Source of the DNA: Fulvivirga maritima
Lineage (GTDB): Bacteria > Bacteroidota > Bacteroidia > Cytophagales > Cyclobacteriaceae
DNA: 64,000 bases
Direction of reading: 5' to 3'
NCBI RefSeq assembly: GCF_021389955.1
Contig: NZ_CP089980.1
Span: 4,335,001 to 4,399,000, forward strand
Part shown: one piece after another, positions 9,595 to 18,424 of the stretch
Layout of the letters: the number at the start of each line of letters is the position of its first letter
Position numbering within the stretch: position 1 is the stretch's first letter
Notes under the pieces: generated by a model
Database searches by the model: none
Seen by the model: the letters and a program-made list of their open reading frames with translations, nothing else
What the model was told of the DNA's origin: nothing
Program-made: the position numbers and the translations under genes

Positions 9595-10077
9595 ATGAAG
9601 TCGCTTTATCCATATATTTTAGGTGCCGTTTTCATTACAATGGCATGCTCCTCCCCAAAAGAAAAGGCAACCGAGCAGGTGCCTGAGTCTGATACGTTTG
9701 ATTTGCATGAGGCCATGTTAGGAGAATGGAGAAATGAAAGCCTGGAGGTGACTGTTGAAGGCCCTGAGCGAGATTCTATCATTAAGGTTCCCGTAGGTAA
9801 ATGGGAAGAGGTTTTTCAGATTAAACCAGTGCGCACTACTTTTAACAGTGATAGTACTTTTACTTCAGAATACCGAAGTTTAGAAGATTCTGGTATTATG
9901 GTAAACAACGGCGTATGGTATATTGAAGACGATAGCCTGGTTTATATTAACCGAGGCAAGAAGTTTAAGTATCAGGTGGAATTAGAAGGCGATGAAGCCA
10001 TTTTTAAAGGATATGTAGATTGGGATGATGACGGGGAGGTTGATGATTTTTATAACGGAAAACAAAAAAAGCAATAG
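9595..10077 (+). CDS. Hypothetical lipoprotein with lipocalin-like fold
   Basis: Lipoprotein of 160 residues (lipobox TMACSS). The mature part is a run of short beta strands: MLGEWRNESLEV, then a FNSDSTFTSEYR strand, then GVWYIEDDSLVYI. This pattern is common in small lipocalin-like Bacteroidota proteins (DUF4488/DUF5004 type). The ATG at 9595 is preferred to a TTG at 9580 because it begins directly at the signal peptide. It lies 6 bases before the serine hydrolase gene, suggesting one operon. Function unknown. Confidence 0.7.
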   Translation: MKSLYPYILGAVFITMACSSPKEKATEQVPESDTFDLHEAMLGEWRNESLEVTVEGPERDSIIKVPVGKWEEVFQIKPVRTTFNSDSTFTSEYRSLEDSGIMVNNGVWYIEDDSLVYINRGKKFKYQVELEGDEAIFKGYVDWDDDGEVDDFYNGKQKKQ

Positions 10078-10083
10078 TCGATA

Positions 10084-11463
10084 ATGTTTAGAATTTTTAA
10101 AGCCATCATTTTTATTATGGTGATGGTGTTGCTCATATTTGGAGCATCTTACCTATGGAGAGCTTTGCCTATTATCAGCGGTTATGGAGCTAAGAACTTA
10201 TGTAGTTGTGTTTATGTTTCTGATCGGTTACCTGAGTCTGTAGTGGGGCAGGAGCTAGGCAATTTTCCACTATCTTTAGGCACCTATGAGGTAGATAAAT
10301 CTGATTCTTCTGCCTATGGTAGCGTATTTGGAATAGCAAAAAGAAAGGCGATATATAGAAAAGGAATAGGCTGTACCCTGATTTCTGAAATATCAGAAGA
10401 CGAAGTAAGAGGACAGGATCTCGATATTCCTAAACATAAGGTTTTACCGGATAGTCTTATCTGGCCCATAGGCAATGCCACGGTTTATGCAGATTCAAAC
10501 ATGGATCTCGAAGCTTTACACCAAGTATTAGAGGAGGCCTTTGAAGAAACAGATCCTGATAAACCAAAAAACACGAGGGCAGTGGTAGTAGTGCACCAAG
10601 GTAAGATTGTAGCGGAGAAGTATGCGCCAGGCTTTCAGATAGGTACTCCACAGTTAGGCTGGTCTATGACTAAAAGTATAACGAATGCTTTGGTAGGTAT
10701 GCTGGTGAAAGATGGTAAGTTAGATATTTATGAATCGGCACCATTGGCTAGCTGGAGTGGAAGTGATCCTCGTAGAAAAATCACGATTGATCATTTACTG
10801 AGGATGAGTAGCGGACTGGAGTGGGAAGAAAATTATGCAGGCCCCAGTACGGCTACGACTATGCTTTTTAGAAAGGAAAATATGGGGGCCTATGCCGCTT
10901 CATTTCCCTTGGAAAAACAGCCTGATGAAGAATGGTATTATAGCAGTGGTACCTCCAATATTATTTCTATGATAGTAAGAGATACTGCAGGCAAAGACTA
11001 TTATGATTTCGTGCACAATCGCCTTTTTAATAAAATAGGAATGACCAGCGCTGTAATAGAGCCAGATGCTTCTGGCACATTTGTAGGGTCATCATATATG
11101 TATGCTACTCCGCGTGATTGGGCTAAGTTTGGTCTTCTTTATTTAAATGATGGCGTTTGGCAAGGAGAAAGAATTTTGCCCGAAGGCTGGGTAAATTACT
11201 CTTCTACTGCATCTGCCACCGCCAAAGAAGGAAATTATGGCGCTCACTTCTGGACTAATGCAGACCCTGAAGGAAAACCAGGGGAGAGGTTTTACCCTAG
11301 TGCACCTGCCAATATGTACAGTATGAATGGTTTTGAAGGACAACGGGTATTTATTTTGCCTTCTCAGGATATGGTAATAGTAAGAATGGGACAAAACAAA
11401 AGAGGTAACTTTGATTTCGATGCCTTACTAAAAGGAACTTTGGCTGCATTGAAAGAGAACTGA
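10084..11463 (+). CDS. Membrane-anchored serine hydrolase (beta-lactamase class C / penicillin-binding family)
   Basis: 459 residues. The N-terminal hydrophobic segment 5-28 anchors it, with the catalytic domain outside the cytoplasm. The SxxK motif is SMTK with nucleophile S194; the YxN-like motif is YSSGTSN near 281. The C-terminal GFEGQ region stands where the KTG/HTG motif is expected, so it is degenerate. Family members (COG1680) include D-amino peptidases, esterases and 6-aminohexanoate-dimer hydrolases, so the substrate cannot be assigned. The gene ends at a bidirectional terminator facing the rhodanese gene. Confidence 0.87.
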   Translation: MFRIFKAIIFIMVMVLLIFGASYLWRALPIISGYGAKNLCSCVYVSDRLPESVVGQELGNFPLSLGTYEVDKSDSSAYGSVFGIAKRKAIYRKGIGCTLISEISEDEVRGQDLDIPKHKVLPDSLIWPIGNATVYADSNMDLEALHQVLEEAFEETDPDKPKNTRAVVVVHQGKIVAEKYAPGFQIGTPQLGWSMTKSITNALVGMLVKDGKLDIYESAPLASWSGSDPRRKITIDHLLRMSSGLEWEENYAGPSTATTMLFRKENMGAYAASFPLEKQPDEEWYYSSGTSNIISMIVRDTAGKDYYDFVHNRLFNKIGMTSAVIEPDASGTFVGSSYMYATPRDWAKFGLLYLNDGVWQGERILPEGWVNYSSTASATAKEGNYGAHFWTNADPEGKPGERFYPSAPANMYSMNGFEGQRVFILPSQDMVIVRMGQNKRGNFDFDALLKGTLAALKEN

Positions 11464-11486
11464 TCCTATTGCAGTTAAGGATTTAA

Positions 11487-11531
11487 AAAAAGAGAGGGGA
11501 TCAAATTCTAAATTTGATCCCCTCTCTTTTT
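11487..11531. terminator. Bidirectional terminator
   Basis: A perfect 17-base inverted repeat, 11491-11507 and 11511-11527, flanked by A-run on the left and T-run on the right. It lies between the convergent serine hydrolase and rhodanese genes and can serve both. Confidence 0.88.
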
Positions 11532-11546
11532 CATATAAAAGTCTCC

Positions 11547-11864
11547 TTAGTATTTAGGTACTGAAGGGTCTATTTCGTCAGACCAGGCTAAAATGCCACC
11601 TTTAAGGTTATACAAATTATCCAGGCCATATTTATTTTCCCAATATCTAATGGCTTGTCCGCTACGTGCACCACTGCGGCAGTGTACTACCACTTTTTTA
11701 TCGCGAGCGATTTTGTCACCAGCATCTGGCTGGTCATTTCTGGGGATTAGCTCCCCGTTTAGATTAGCTACTTCAAATTCATGTGGCTCTCTCACATCAA
11801 GAAGCTGAAAATCTTCTCCCGAGTCCATCATTTCTTTAAGTTCCTGTACCGTTATCTCTTTCAT
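11547..11864 (-). CDS. Rhodanese-like domain protein
   Basis: Single-domain rhodanese of 105 residues without signal peptide. The active-site loop is HCRSGARSG with C62, and the C-terminal strand is NLYNLKGGILAWSDEIDP. Single-domain rhodaneses carry persulfide sulfur for thiosulfate or polysulfide metabolism or tRNA thiolation; the specific role is unknown. No partner gene is adjacent. Confidence 0.88.
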   Translation of the reverse strand: MKEITVQELKEMMDSGEDFQLLDVREPHEFEVANLNGELIPRNDQPDAGDKIARDKKVVVHCRSGARSGQAIRYWENKYGLDNLYNLKGGILAWSDEIDPSVPKY

Positions 11865-11962
11865 TGCTTTTCTTTTTTATTACTTACAATGCTATTCCTA
11901 GCTATTGTGTTTATCCTATAAGTGAAATTATTCTTTTAAATTATAAAAGCACAATTTTTTAT

Positions 11963-13160
11963 CTAAAACCTTTTGATTACCAGGTCTGAGATAGTGTCGC
12001 CGATAGAAAGTGAAGAAGTGGCTGCCGGAGATGGCGCATTACACACATTAATGGCGTATTCATTTTCCAGTATAAGAAAATCATCTATTAAGCCACCGTC
12101 TTTGTCACATGCCTGAGCACGAACGCCTGCTCCACCTGATATGAGATCATCTTCTTCTATTTCAGGCATAAGTTTTTGTAAAGCTTTAGTAAAGGCTGCT
12201 TTAGAGAAGGATCTGTACATCTCTCCAAAACCTGTTTTCCAGTATTTTTTAGCTACTTTTTGGAAACCAGGCCATAGTAAAGACTCAGAAAGTTCTTTTA
12301 AGCTGATAGCCGTTTTAGTATATCCTTCTCTACTAAACGCAAGTACTGCATTAGGGCCGGCTTCTACACCTCCTTTTATCATTCGCGTGAAATGTACTCC
12401 CAGGAATGGGAAGTTAGGATCAGGCACCGGATAAATTAAGTTTTTAACTAAACTTTGCTTGTTAGGGTTTAGCTCATAGTACTCCCCCTCTAAATGGAAT
12501 AATACGAACATTCAATTTTTGCTGTGTAAATTCAGCTACTTTGTCAGAATAAAGTCCCGCACAGTTAACCACCAAGGTGGTATTATAACTGCCTTTATCA
12601 GTTACTACAGTGCTTTCATGGCTTTTAACCTGAATATCTTTTACCTTTTCTCCCAGCCTTATTTCTCCATCCAGCTGTTTGATTTTTTCGGCATACTTTT
12701 CAGATACCTCTTTGTAGTCAATGATACCGGTTTGCGGTACAAAAATACCTGCTACCCCATTTACATGAGGTTCATGTTCTCTTAGCTCTTCTTTCTTAAG
12801 TACCTTCAGGCCTGTTAGTCCGTTTTGCTGACCTCTTTCATATAAGTTATTCATTAATGGCACTTCTTCTTCTGAAGTAGCCACTACTATCTTACCACAA
12901 AGGTCATAAGGGATGTTTTCTGTCTGGCAAAATTCCAGCAGTTGATTATATCCGTTAATACAGTTTGTGGCTTTTAAACTTCCGGGCTTGTAATATAAGC
13001 CTGAGTGGATCACGCCACTGTTGTGGCCGGTCTGGTGATGAGCTATATTTGCCTCTTTGTCAAGTATTAATAACTTGAGCTTAGGGTTTTTATTTTTCAG
13101 CTTAAGGGCGGTGGCTAAGCCTACTATGCCAGCCCCAATTATAACAATATCGTACTTCAA
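11963..13160 (-). pseudogene. lhgO: L-2-hydroxyglutarate oxidase, broken by a +1 frameshift
   Basis: FAD-dependent oxidase that converts L-2-hydroxyglutarate to 2-oxoglutarate. Two frames together give the full family length of about 395 residues. The upstream part (13160 down to 12474) has the FAD motif IIGAGIVGLATALKL and HHQTGHNSGVIHSGLYY. The downstream part (to 11963) has [17 protein letters not shown] and the C-terminal [14 protein letters not shown]. The break falls at the RGEYYELN segment, where the coding strand has five G (plus-strand C run 12484-12488); four would restore the frame. Both halves remain highly conserved with no other damage, so it is either a recent mutation or a sequencing error. 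Confidence 0.88.
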
Positions 13161-13259
13161 CTGTTAAATGTTCTGGTGAATGCACGAATATAGGACTTGT
13201 TTTGCTAAACGGATAAATTTATTAACCCAACCTACTTATTTTCGTGTAAGAATAAAGTT

Positions 13260-14105
13260 ATGCGAAAAAGAAAATCAAACGGGATAGCTACTGTTATCTT
13301 TTGTATGGGTGTTCTACTTTGTACATCGTCTTGTGAAGATGACCCATTATTAAAAACTCCATTTGTAATAGTGAGAAGTGCCGCCGATATCCTTCCTGTA
13401 AGTGGTAAATGGGTAAAACCAGTTATATATTTTAATGAATTTAGTTTTGATGAACTTTCTTTAAAGAAGAAAAAGAAAAAGTTCATAGATATGCTTTTGC
13501 CGTCAGTGCTACAGGTAAAGCATAATATAGCTATAGATAGAAAGCGGATAGGAGACATCATCTGGAGTCAGCAAAATAATGAGCAGGTGCCAGAGGCTGA
13601 TAGTCTGTTTTTAACAGATTATATGAGTCGGTTTGAAGCCAAAGATGCTAACGATTTATACAATAGGTTAGCAACTCACCCTACCAGTATTGTTCTGGCT
13701 CAGGCTGCGGTAGAAAGTGGCTGGGGAACATCACGTTTTTTCGTTGAGGGTAATAATATATTTGGAATATGGTCCTATAGTTCCGAAGAGGAGCGCATGC
13801 AAGCACTACACAATAGGGGCGATCAGTCTATTTATGTGAGGAGTTATAAAGATATTAACGGTTCTATTGAAGATTATTTTTATATGCTGGCCAGGTCTTC
13901 TGCCTATAAAGAGTTTCGTAAGGAGAGAGTGAAACCCAAAGAGCCTACCAAGTTGACTTATTTCCTTAAAAATTACTCAGAGCTAAGGTACACCTACGTA
14001 TCAAGGCTCAACATGCTAATCAATAAAAATAACCTGACTCAATATGATTCTTTGACATTAGATCCATCTTATTATCATGAAGGCGAAAAATTACTTCCAA
14101 ATTAG
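13260..14105 (+). CDS. Bax-type glucosaminidase lipoprotein
   Basis: 281 residues. Lipoprotein signal with lipobox CTSSCEDD. The glucosaminidase domain occupies about 135-260: LAQAAVESGWGTSRF with probable catalytic E152, then GNNIFGIW. It belongs to the Bax/FlgJ-like GH73 group that cleaves N-acetylglucosamine bonds in peptidoglycan or related polymers. A lysine-rich stretch lies near 68-76. Its last 29 bases overlap the start of the polysaccharide deacetylase, so the two enzymes are translationally coupled and probably act on the same envelope polymer. Confidence 0.85.
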   Translation: MRKRKSNGIATVIFCMGVLLCTSSCEDDPLLKTPFVIVRSAADILPVSGKWVKPVIYFNEFSFDELSLKKKKKKFIDMLLPSVLQVKHNIAIDRKRIGDIIWSQQNNEQVPEADSLFLTDYMSRFEAKDANDLYNRLATHPTSIVLAQAAVESGWGTSRFFVEGNNIFGIWSYSSEEERMQALHNRGDQSIYVRSYKDINGSIEDYFYMLARSSAYKEFRKERVKPKEPTKLTYFLKNYSELRYTYVSRLNMLINKNNLTQYDSLTLDPSYYHEGEKLLPN

Positions 14106-15168
14106 CAAGCAGGTCTATAGACTCATACTGGTTTTAATTATACTTTCAGGCTGTAGCAGTCCTTCTGAAAAGCAGGTGGAGGCGCAGCATATTGCCAATA
14201 AACATAAATCAATTACCTGCTTTGTTTATCATAGGTTTGGAGATGAACGCTACCCTTCTACCAATGTGGATATCTCTACGTTTGAGCAGCACATAAAGTA
14301 CTTAAAAGAAGAGGAATTTGAAATCATGACGCTTTCGGAAGCTATTGATTATCTTAAAGATGGCTCAAAGGAAAGAAAAATAGCAGTGATTACAGTTGAT
14401 GACGGATATAAGTCTTTCCAAACAGGAGCAATGCCTTTATTGAAAAAGTATGGAGTTACTGCCACGCTTTTTATCAACACTGAAACAGTTGGAGGCAGCA
14501 GTTATATGAGTTGGGAAGATATTCAGGAAGTAAATAAAGAAGGTATAGAGATCGGAAATCATAGTCACTCGCATGGATATTTTCTTAATTATGAGAATGC
14601 CATCAGATACAAACATTTTCAGTCTGATGTAGCTCAAGCTCAAAATCTGTTTAAAAAGCATCTTACAGAAGAACCTAAAGTTTTTGCTTACCCTTATGGT
14701 GAATATGATCAGGAGATGGAAGATATCATTAAGGAAATGGGGTTTATTGGAGCCGTAGCCCAAAACTCAGGAGTAATGAATTCGTCGTCTGACTTTTATG
14801 CGATTCCGAGATTTCCGATGGCTAGTAGCTATGCTTCTTTGAAGGGATTTAAGGAGAAAGCTAAGATGCAGACACTATTTGTACAATCAGAAAAACCAAG
14901 CACACCACTATTGAACAATAGTAATCCTCCTGAGCTAAAACTATCTTTTAAAAAGGATGATTTGCAGGTCAATAACCTACAATGTTTTATTCAAGGAGGA
15001 GAATGTGATATGAAAGTGACGAAGTCTGATTCGGTAGTGGAGGTTTCTCTAAAAAGTAAAAGTTCTTTAAAAAGAAGAAGAACACTGTATACACTTACAG
15101 TTCCTTCAGATGATGGCTCATGGCATTGGTTCAGCCATTTATGGGTTATGCCTTCTGTAAAGGAATAG
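14077..15168 (+). CDS. Polysaccharide deacetylase (NodB/CE4) lipoprotein
   Basis: 363 residues. The signal has lipobox ILSGCSS. The NodB domain spans about 45-250. Metal-site motifs are intact: TVDDGYKS with D108 and D109, and the HxxxH pair H162/H166 in GNHSHSHG; a further FAYPYGEYD motif lies near 205. CE4 enzymes remove N-acetyl groups from GlcNAc polymers. About 100 extra C-terminal residues form a beta-rich domain with two Cys and a Trp-rich end, not recognised. It overlaps the Bax-type glucosaminidase and is followed directly by the convergent msrB stop. Confidence 0.87.
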   Translation: MKAKNYFQISKQVYRLILVLIILSGCSSPSEKQVEAQHIANKHKSITCFVYHRFGDERYPSTNVDISTFEQHIKYLKEEEFEIMTLSEAIDYLKDGSKERKIAVITVDDGYKSFQTGAMPLLKKYGVTATLFINTETVGGSSYMSWEDIQEVNKEGIEIGNHSHSHGYFLNYENAIRYKHFQSDVAQAQNLFKKHLTEEPKVFAYPYGEYDQEMEDIIKEMGFIGAVAQNSGVMNSSSDFYAIPRFPMASSYASLKGFKEKAKMQTLFVQSEKPSTPLLNNSNPPELKLSFKKDDLQVNNLQCFIQGGECDMKVTKSDSVVEVSLKSKSSLKRRRTLYTLTVPSDDGSWHWFSHLWVMPSVKE

Positions 15169-15651
15169 CTATTTCTGGTTGAAGTCCAGAGCTACTGAAT
15201 TTAAGCAATATCTGAGGCCGGTAGGTTCGGGGCCATCAGGAAATACATGACCGAGATGACCGCCACATCGGCTGCATACCACCTCTTCTCTTACAATCCC
15301 GAGGCTTTTGTCTTTAATAATGGCTATTTTTTCTTCATCTATGGGTTGGTAGAAGCTCGGCCAGCCGGTGCCTGATTCATATTTAGTATCACTGCTAAAC
15401 AGTTTTTGCTTACAACCAGCACAGGAATAAATGCCTTTTTCTTTATTATCCCAGTATTTTCCAGTAAAAGCGGTTTCTGTGCCTTTGTTTCTAAGTACCT
15501 TATATTCTTCTTCAGATAATTGACTTTTCCATTCTGTGGGCGATTTTTCTATTTCAAAACTCAGGGTTGATTTATCTTCTGACTGATCCATATTGGTACA
15601 TGAAACAAGAAAGGTAAGCAATAAGATTAGTGAAAAATGATGAAATTTCAT
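15169..15651 (-). CDS. msrB: Peptide-methionine (R)-S-oxide reductase, lipoprotein form
   Basis: Reduces methionine-R-sulfoxide in oxidised proteins. Lipoprotein signal (TFLVSCTN), so it repairs envelope proteins. The MsrB domain is complete: zinc Cys pairs SCAGC and CSRCGGH, substrate motif GTGWPSFYQP, and catalytic C149 in RYCLNS. The stop abuts the deacetylase stop, so the genes are convergent with no gap. Confidence 0.94.
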   Translation of the reverse strand: MKFHHFSLILLLTFLVSCTNMDQSEDKSTLSFEIEKSPTEWKSQLSEEEYKVLRNKGTETAFTGKYWDNKEKGIYSCAGCKQKLFSSDTKYESGTGWPSFYQPIDEEKIAIIKDKSLGIVREEVVCSRCGGHLGHVFPDGPEPTGLRYCLNSVALDFNQK

Positions 15652-15869
15652 TTATTTACTTTTTCTTTAAAAGGTTTAGAAAAGTAATAAAGTTCTTGTA
15701 GTCAGAATAAAAGTGTTTATCACTAATATTACCTCAGATAAAATTGGTTACTTTACTTCTGCAAACTGGATAAGGAATTAGGTTGCTATTTTTAACTATT
15801 TTTTTGAAATTCAATTATTACCAGCTTAATTTAAAGCGTGTATAGTAAAGGCTTAATATAATTCATCTC

Positions 15870-16370
15870 ATGAGAAGGCTTTTTTTTCTGTTATCTCTTC
15901 TATCGATAAATTTTGTCGGCTTTGCCCAAAATTATCAGCTACATGCCGTTTACATTTATAGCTTCATACGGTATGTACAATGGCCCTCTTCTACTGAGGA
16001 AGGAGATTTTGTGATTGGAATAGTGGGGGATTCCCCCATAATGGCAGAATTAGAAAGAATGGCTGCTGCCAAAAAAGCAGGAACCAGAGATATACAAGTG
16101 AAAAAATATACTAATTTAAACGGTCTTGATAATGCAGATATAGTTTTTATATCTAAAGATTATACTGATGATATCTCAGGTATATTGAATAAAATAGGCT
16201 CTGCGCATACACTACTTATTACTGAAAAGGAAGGGTTAGGTGTGCAGGGTAGTAATATCAATTTTGTAAAGAAAAACGGAAAACTTGCATTTGAATTGAA
16301 TAGATCTGCAATGGATAGAGCTGACCTTAAAGTTTCTTCAGAACTTACCAGACTAGCCATTCTGATCTAA
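15870..16370 (+). CDS. YfiR-family periplasmic protein (DUF4154)
   Basis: 166 residues with a cleaved signal ending GFAQN. The family pattern is clear: AVYIYSFIRYVQWPS, FVIGIVGDSP, then ADIVFIS, LLITEKEG and the C-terminal FELNRSAMDRADLKVSSEL. In Pseudomonas YfiR is a periplasmic repressor of the HAMP-GGDEF protein YfiN. Here the following gene, 37 bases downstream, is also a HAMP membrane protein, so the partner role is probably kept, but the partner has no GGDEF domain. No cysteine pair is obvious in the mature part. Confidence 0.85.
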   Translation: MRRLFFLLSLLSINFVGFAQNYQLHAVYIYSFIRYVQWPSSTEEGDFVIGIVGDSPIMAELERMAAAKKAGTRDIQVKKYTNLNGLDNADIVFISKDYTDDISGILNKIGSAHTLLITEKEGLGVQGSNINFVKKNGKLAFELNRSAMDRADLKVSSELTRLAILI

Positions 16371-16407
16371 TTTTTTTTATTTTTTAATTATATGTTATCT
16401 CAACCTT

Positions 16408-18348
16408 ATGGGAAAAATAAAATTTAAAATAGGCAATAAAATTTTTGGCGGCTTTTTAGTGCTTATTGTCTTTTTTATCGTTAATGCGGCTATTATATTT
16501 ATTAACGGTAATAAGATTGATACAGTAGTTAATACGTCTTCAGAAATTATCAGGCCTTCTAAGGAAGCCATTAATGACTTCATCCTTTTAGTGACCAGAT
16601 CCAAGATGTTAATCACTAACTGGGTTTATTTACAGAGCAATACCGATGATAAGGAAGCCTTAAAAAATCTTCACGAATTTGAATACCCACAACTGAAAGA
16701 TAAGATCAATAACTTGAAGGTTGAATGGGAAGTAGATAGCCAAAAAGCTTTAATTGATTCTGCGTTCTTAAAGTTTGAAAAGCTTATGACCGTAGAAAAA
16801 GACATTATGTCTCAGTTGGTTACATTTGATAATTATGAAGATCCTTTGACCAAATTACTTGCCGAAGACGCAATAGATAGTCAGGTGATTCCTTTAACAG
16901 CCTCTATCACTGAAGATCTTGATAAGGTAGCTGTAACTCAACAGAGTGTTACTGAAGATTCAGATGGTGATCTTAAAAGTGCGGCTAGTCAGCTAAGGAC
17001 TATCACTGTAATTACAGGTGTGATAATCGTTTCACTGAGTTTAATCATAGCCTTTATTATGGCCAGGAATATTACCAAGCCTATTAATTACATCAAGGAT
17101 ATCTTAGTAAAACTTGGTAAAGGAGAGTTAGTAGACGAGAGAAACAGGAAGTTTAGCAATGATGAGATTGGTGAAATGGCTGGGGCTATGGATAACCTGG
17201 TTAGCGGCTTAAGGTCTACCACTTTCTTTGCAGAAAATATTGGTAAGGGTAATTATGACTCTGAATTTAAGCCTTTAAGTGAACATGATACTTTAGGTAA
17301 TGCGCTTATTGAAATGAGAAATAACCTTTATAGAGTAGCTGAAGAAGATAAGAAAAGAAGCTGGTCTACAGAAGGTTTGGCTAAGTTTGGAGATATCCTT
17401 AGAAAGAATAATGATAACATAGAGAAGTTATCTGATGATATTATTAGCAATTTAGTGAAATACCTTGGAGCTAACCAAGGAGGTCTTTATATCATAGAAG
17501 AAGATGACAGCGCAGATGAACCATATATGGTACTTACAGCCTGCTATGCTTGGGATAAGAAAAAATATATAGATCAAAAAGTATTTAAAGGCGAAGGCCT
17601 TGCTGGTCAGGTTTGGTTAGAAAGAGATAGTATCTATTTAACTGAAGTTCCTGATAATTATATTAAAATCACTTCTGGTTTAGGAGATGCAAACCCTAGA
17701 AGTGTATTAATAGTGCCTTTAAAAGTGAATGACGAAATCTACGGAGTAGTAGAAGTGGCATCGTTCAAAGACTTTGAAGATTACGAAAAAGAGTTTGTAG
17801 AGAAGATTGCTGAAAGTATAGCCTCTACAGTATCATCTGTAAAAATCAATGCGAAAACGCAGAAGCTGTTAGAAGAGTCTCAAGAAATGACCGAGCAAAT
17901 GCGTTCTCAAGAAGAGGAAATGCGTCAGAATATGGAAGAGTTGCAAGCTACTCAGGAAGAGATGCAGCGTAGCCAGTCCGAGGCAGAAAGCACTATGGAT
18001 GCCATTAACAGATCTGTTTCTACAGTTGAGTTTGATGAAGAAGGTAAGATCCTTAACGCTAACAGAAACTTCCTTGAGCTTATGGGATACACTCGTGATG
18101 AAATATTAGGAGAGTACCATAGAATATTAGTTTCAAAAGATGATAAGAGCTCAGAAGAATATAAATTGTTCTGGAGAGATCTTTCAGCAGGAGTACCTAA
18201 AGAAGGTGAATTCAAAAGGCTCACGAAGTCTGGAGAAGTTAAATTCTTAAAAGAAAATTATGCAGCTACAAGACATAGAGATGGTTCGGTAGCTAAGATT
18301 ATGCTCTTTGCCTATGATGTATCAGAATACAAACTGGCTGGAGTGTAA
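16408..18348 (+). CDS. HAMP-GAF-PAS membrane sensor without an output domain
   Basis: 646 residues. Transmembrane helix about 12-34, periplasmic helical domain 35-195 (four-helix chemoreceptor type), second helix about 197-217, HAMP 218-270, GAF 345-480, a coiled coil about 485-528 ([16 protein letters not shown]), and a PAS domain 530-640 of the FW..L..G subfamily. After the PAS there is only a short tail: no histidine kinase, methyl-accepting, GGDEF or EAL domain. It is probably controlled from outside by the YfiR-like protein and acts through protein contact. A close relative of its GAF-coil-PAS part lies in the che operon (46764-49571). A strong terminator follows. Confidence 0.82.
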   Translation: MGKIKFKIGNKIFGGFLVLIVFFIVNAAIIFINGNKIDTVVNTSSEIIRPSKEAINDFILLVTRSKMLITNWVYLQSNTDDKEALKNLHEFEYPQLKDKINNLKVEWEVDSQKALIDSAFLKFEKLMTVEKDIMSQLVTFDNYEDPLTKLLAEDAIDSQVIPLTASITEDLDKVAVTQQSVTEDSDGDLKSAASQLRTITVITGVIIVSLSLIIAFIMARNITKPINYIKDILVKLGKGELVDERNRKFSNDEIGEMAGAMDNLVSGLRSTTFFAENIGKGNYDSEFKPLSEHDTLGNALIEMRNNLYRVAEEDKKRSWSTEGLAKFGDILRKNNDNIEKLSDDIISNLVKYLGANQGGLYIIEEDDSADEPYMVLTACYAWDKKKYIDQKVFKGEGLAGQVWLERDSIYLTEVPDNYIKITSGLGDANPRSVLIVPLKVNDEIYGVVEVASFKDFEDYEKEFVEKIAESIASTVSSVKINAKTQKLLEESQEMTEQMRSQEEEMRQNMEELQATQEEMQRSQSEAESTMDAINRSVSTVEFDEEGKILNANRNFLELMGYTRDEILGEYHRILVSKDDKSSEEYKLFWRDLSAGVPKEGEFKRLTKSGEVKFLKENYAATRHRDGSVAKIMLFAYDVSEYKLAGV

Positions 18349-18367
18349 TAACTGGATAATATTAATT

Positions 18368-18410
18368 CCCATAAAAAAAAGCTGCTCTAATAGAGCAGCT
18401 TTTTTTATGG
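18368..18410. terminator. Bidirectional terminator
   Basis: Stem 18381-18389 with 18391-18399, extended by a run of eight A on the left and seven T on the right. It lies between the convergent sensor gene and HAD phosphatase gene. Confidence 0.88.
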
Positions 18411-18424
18411 GATATTTTTTTAAA

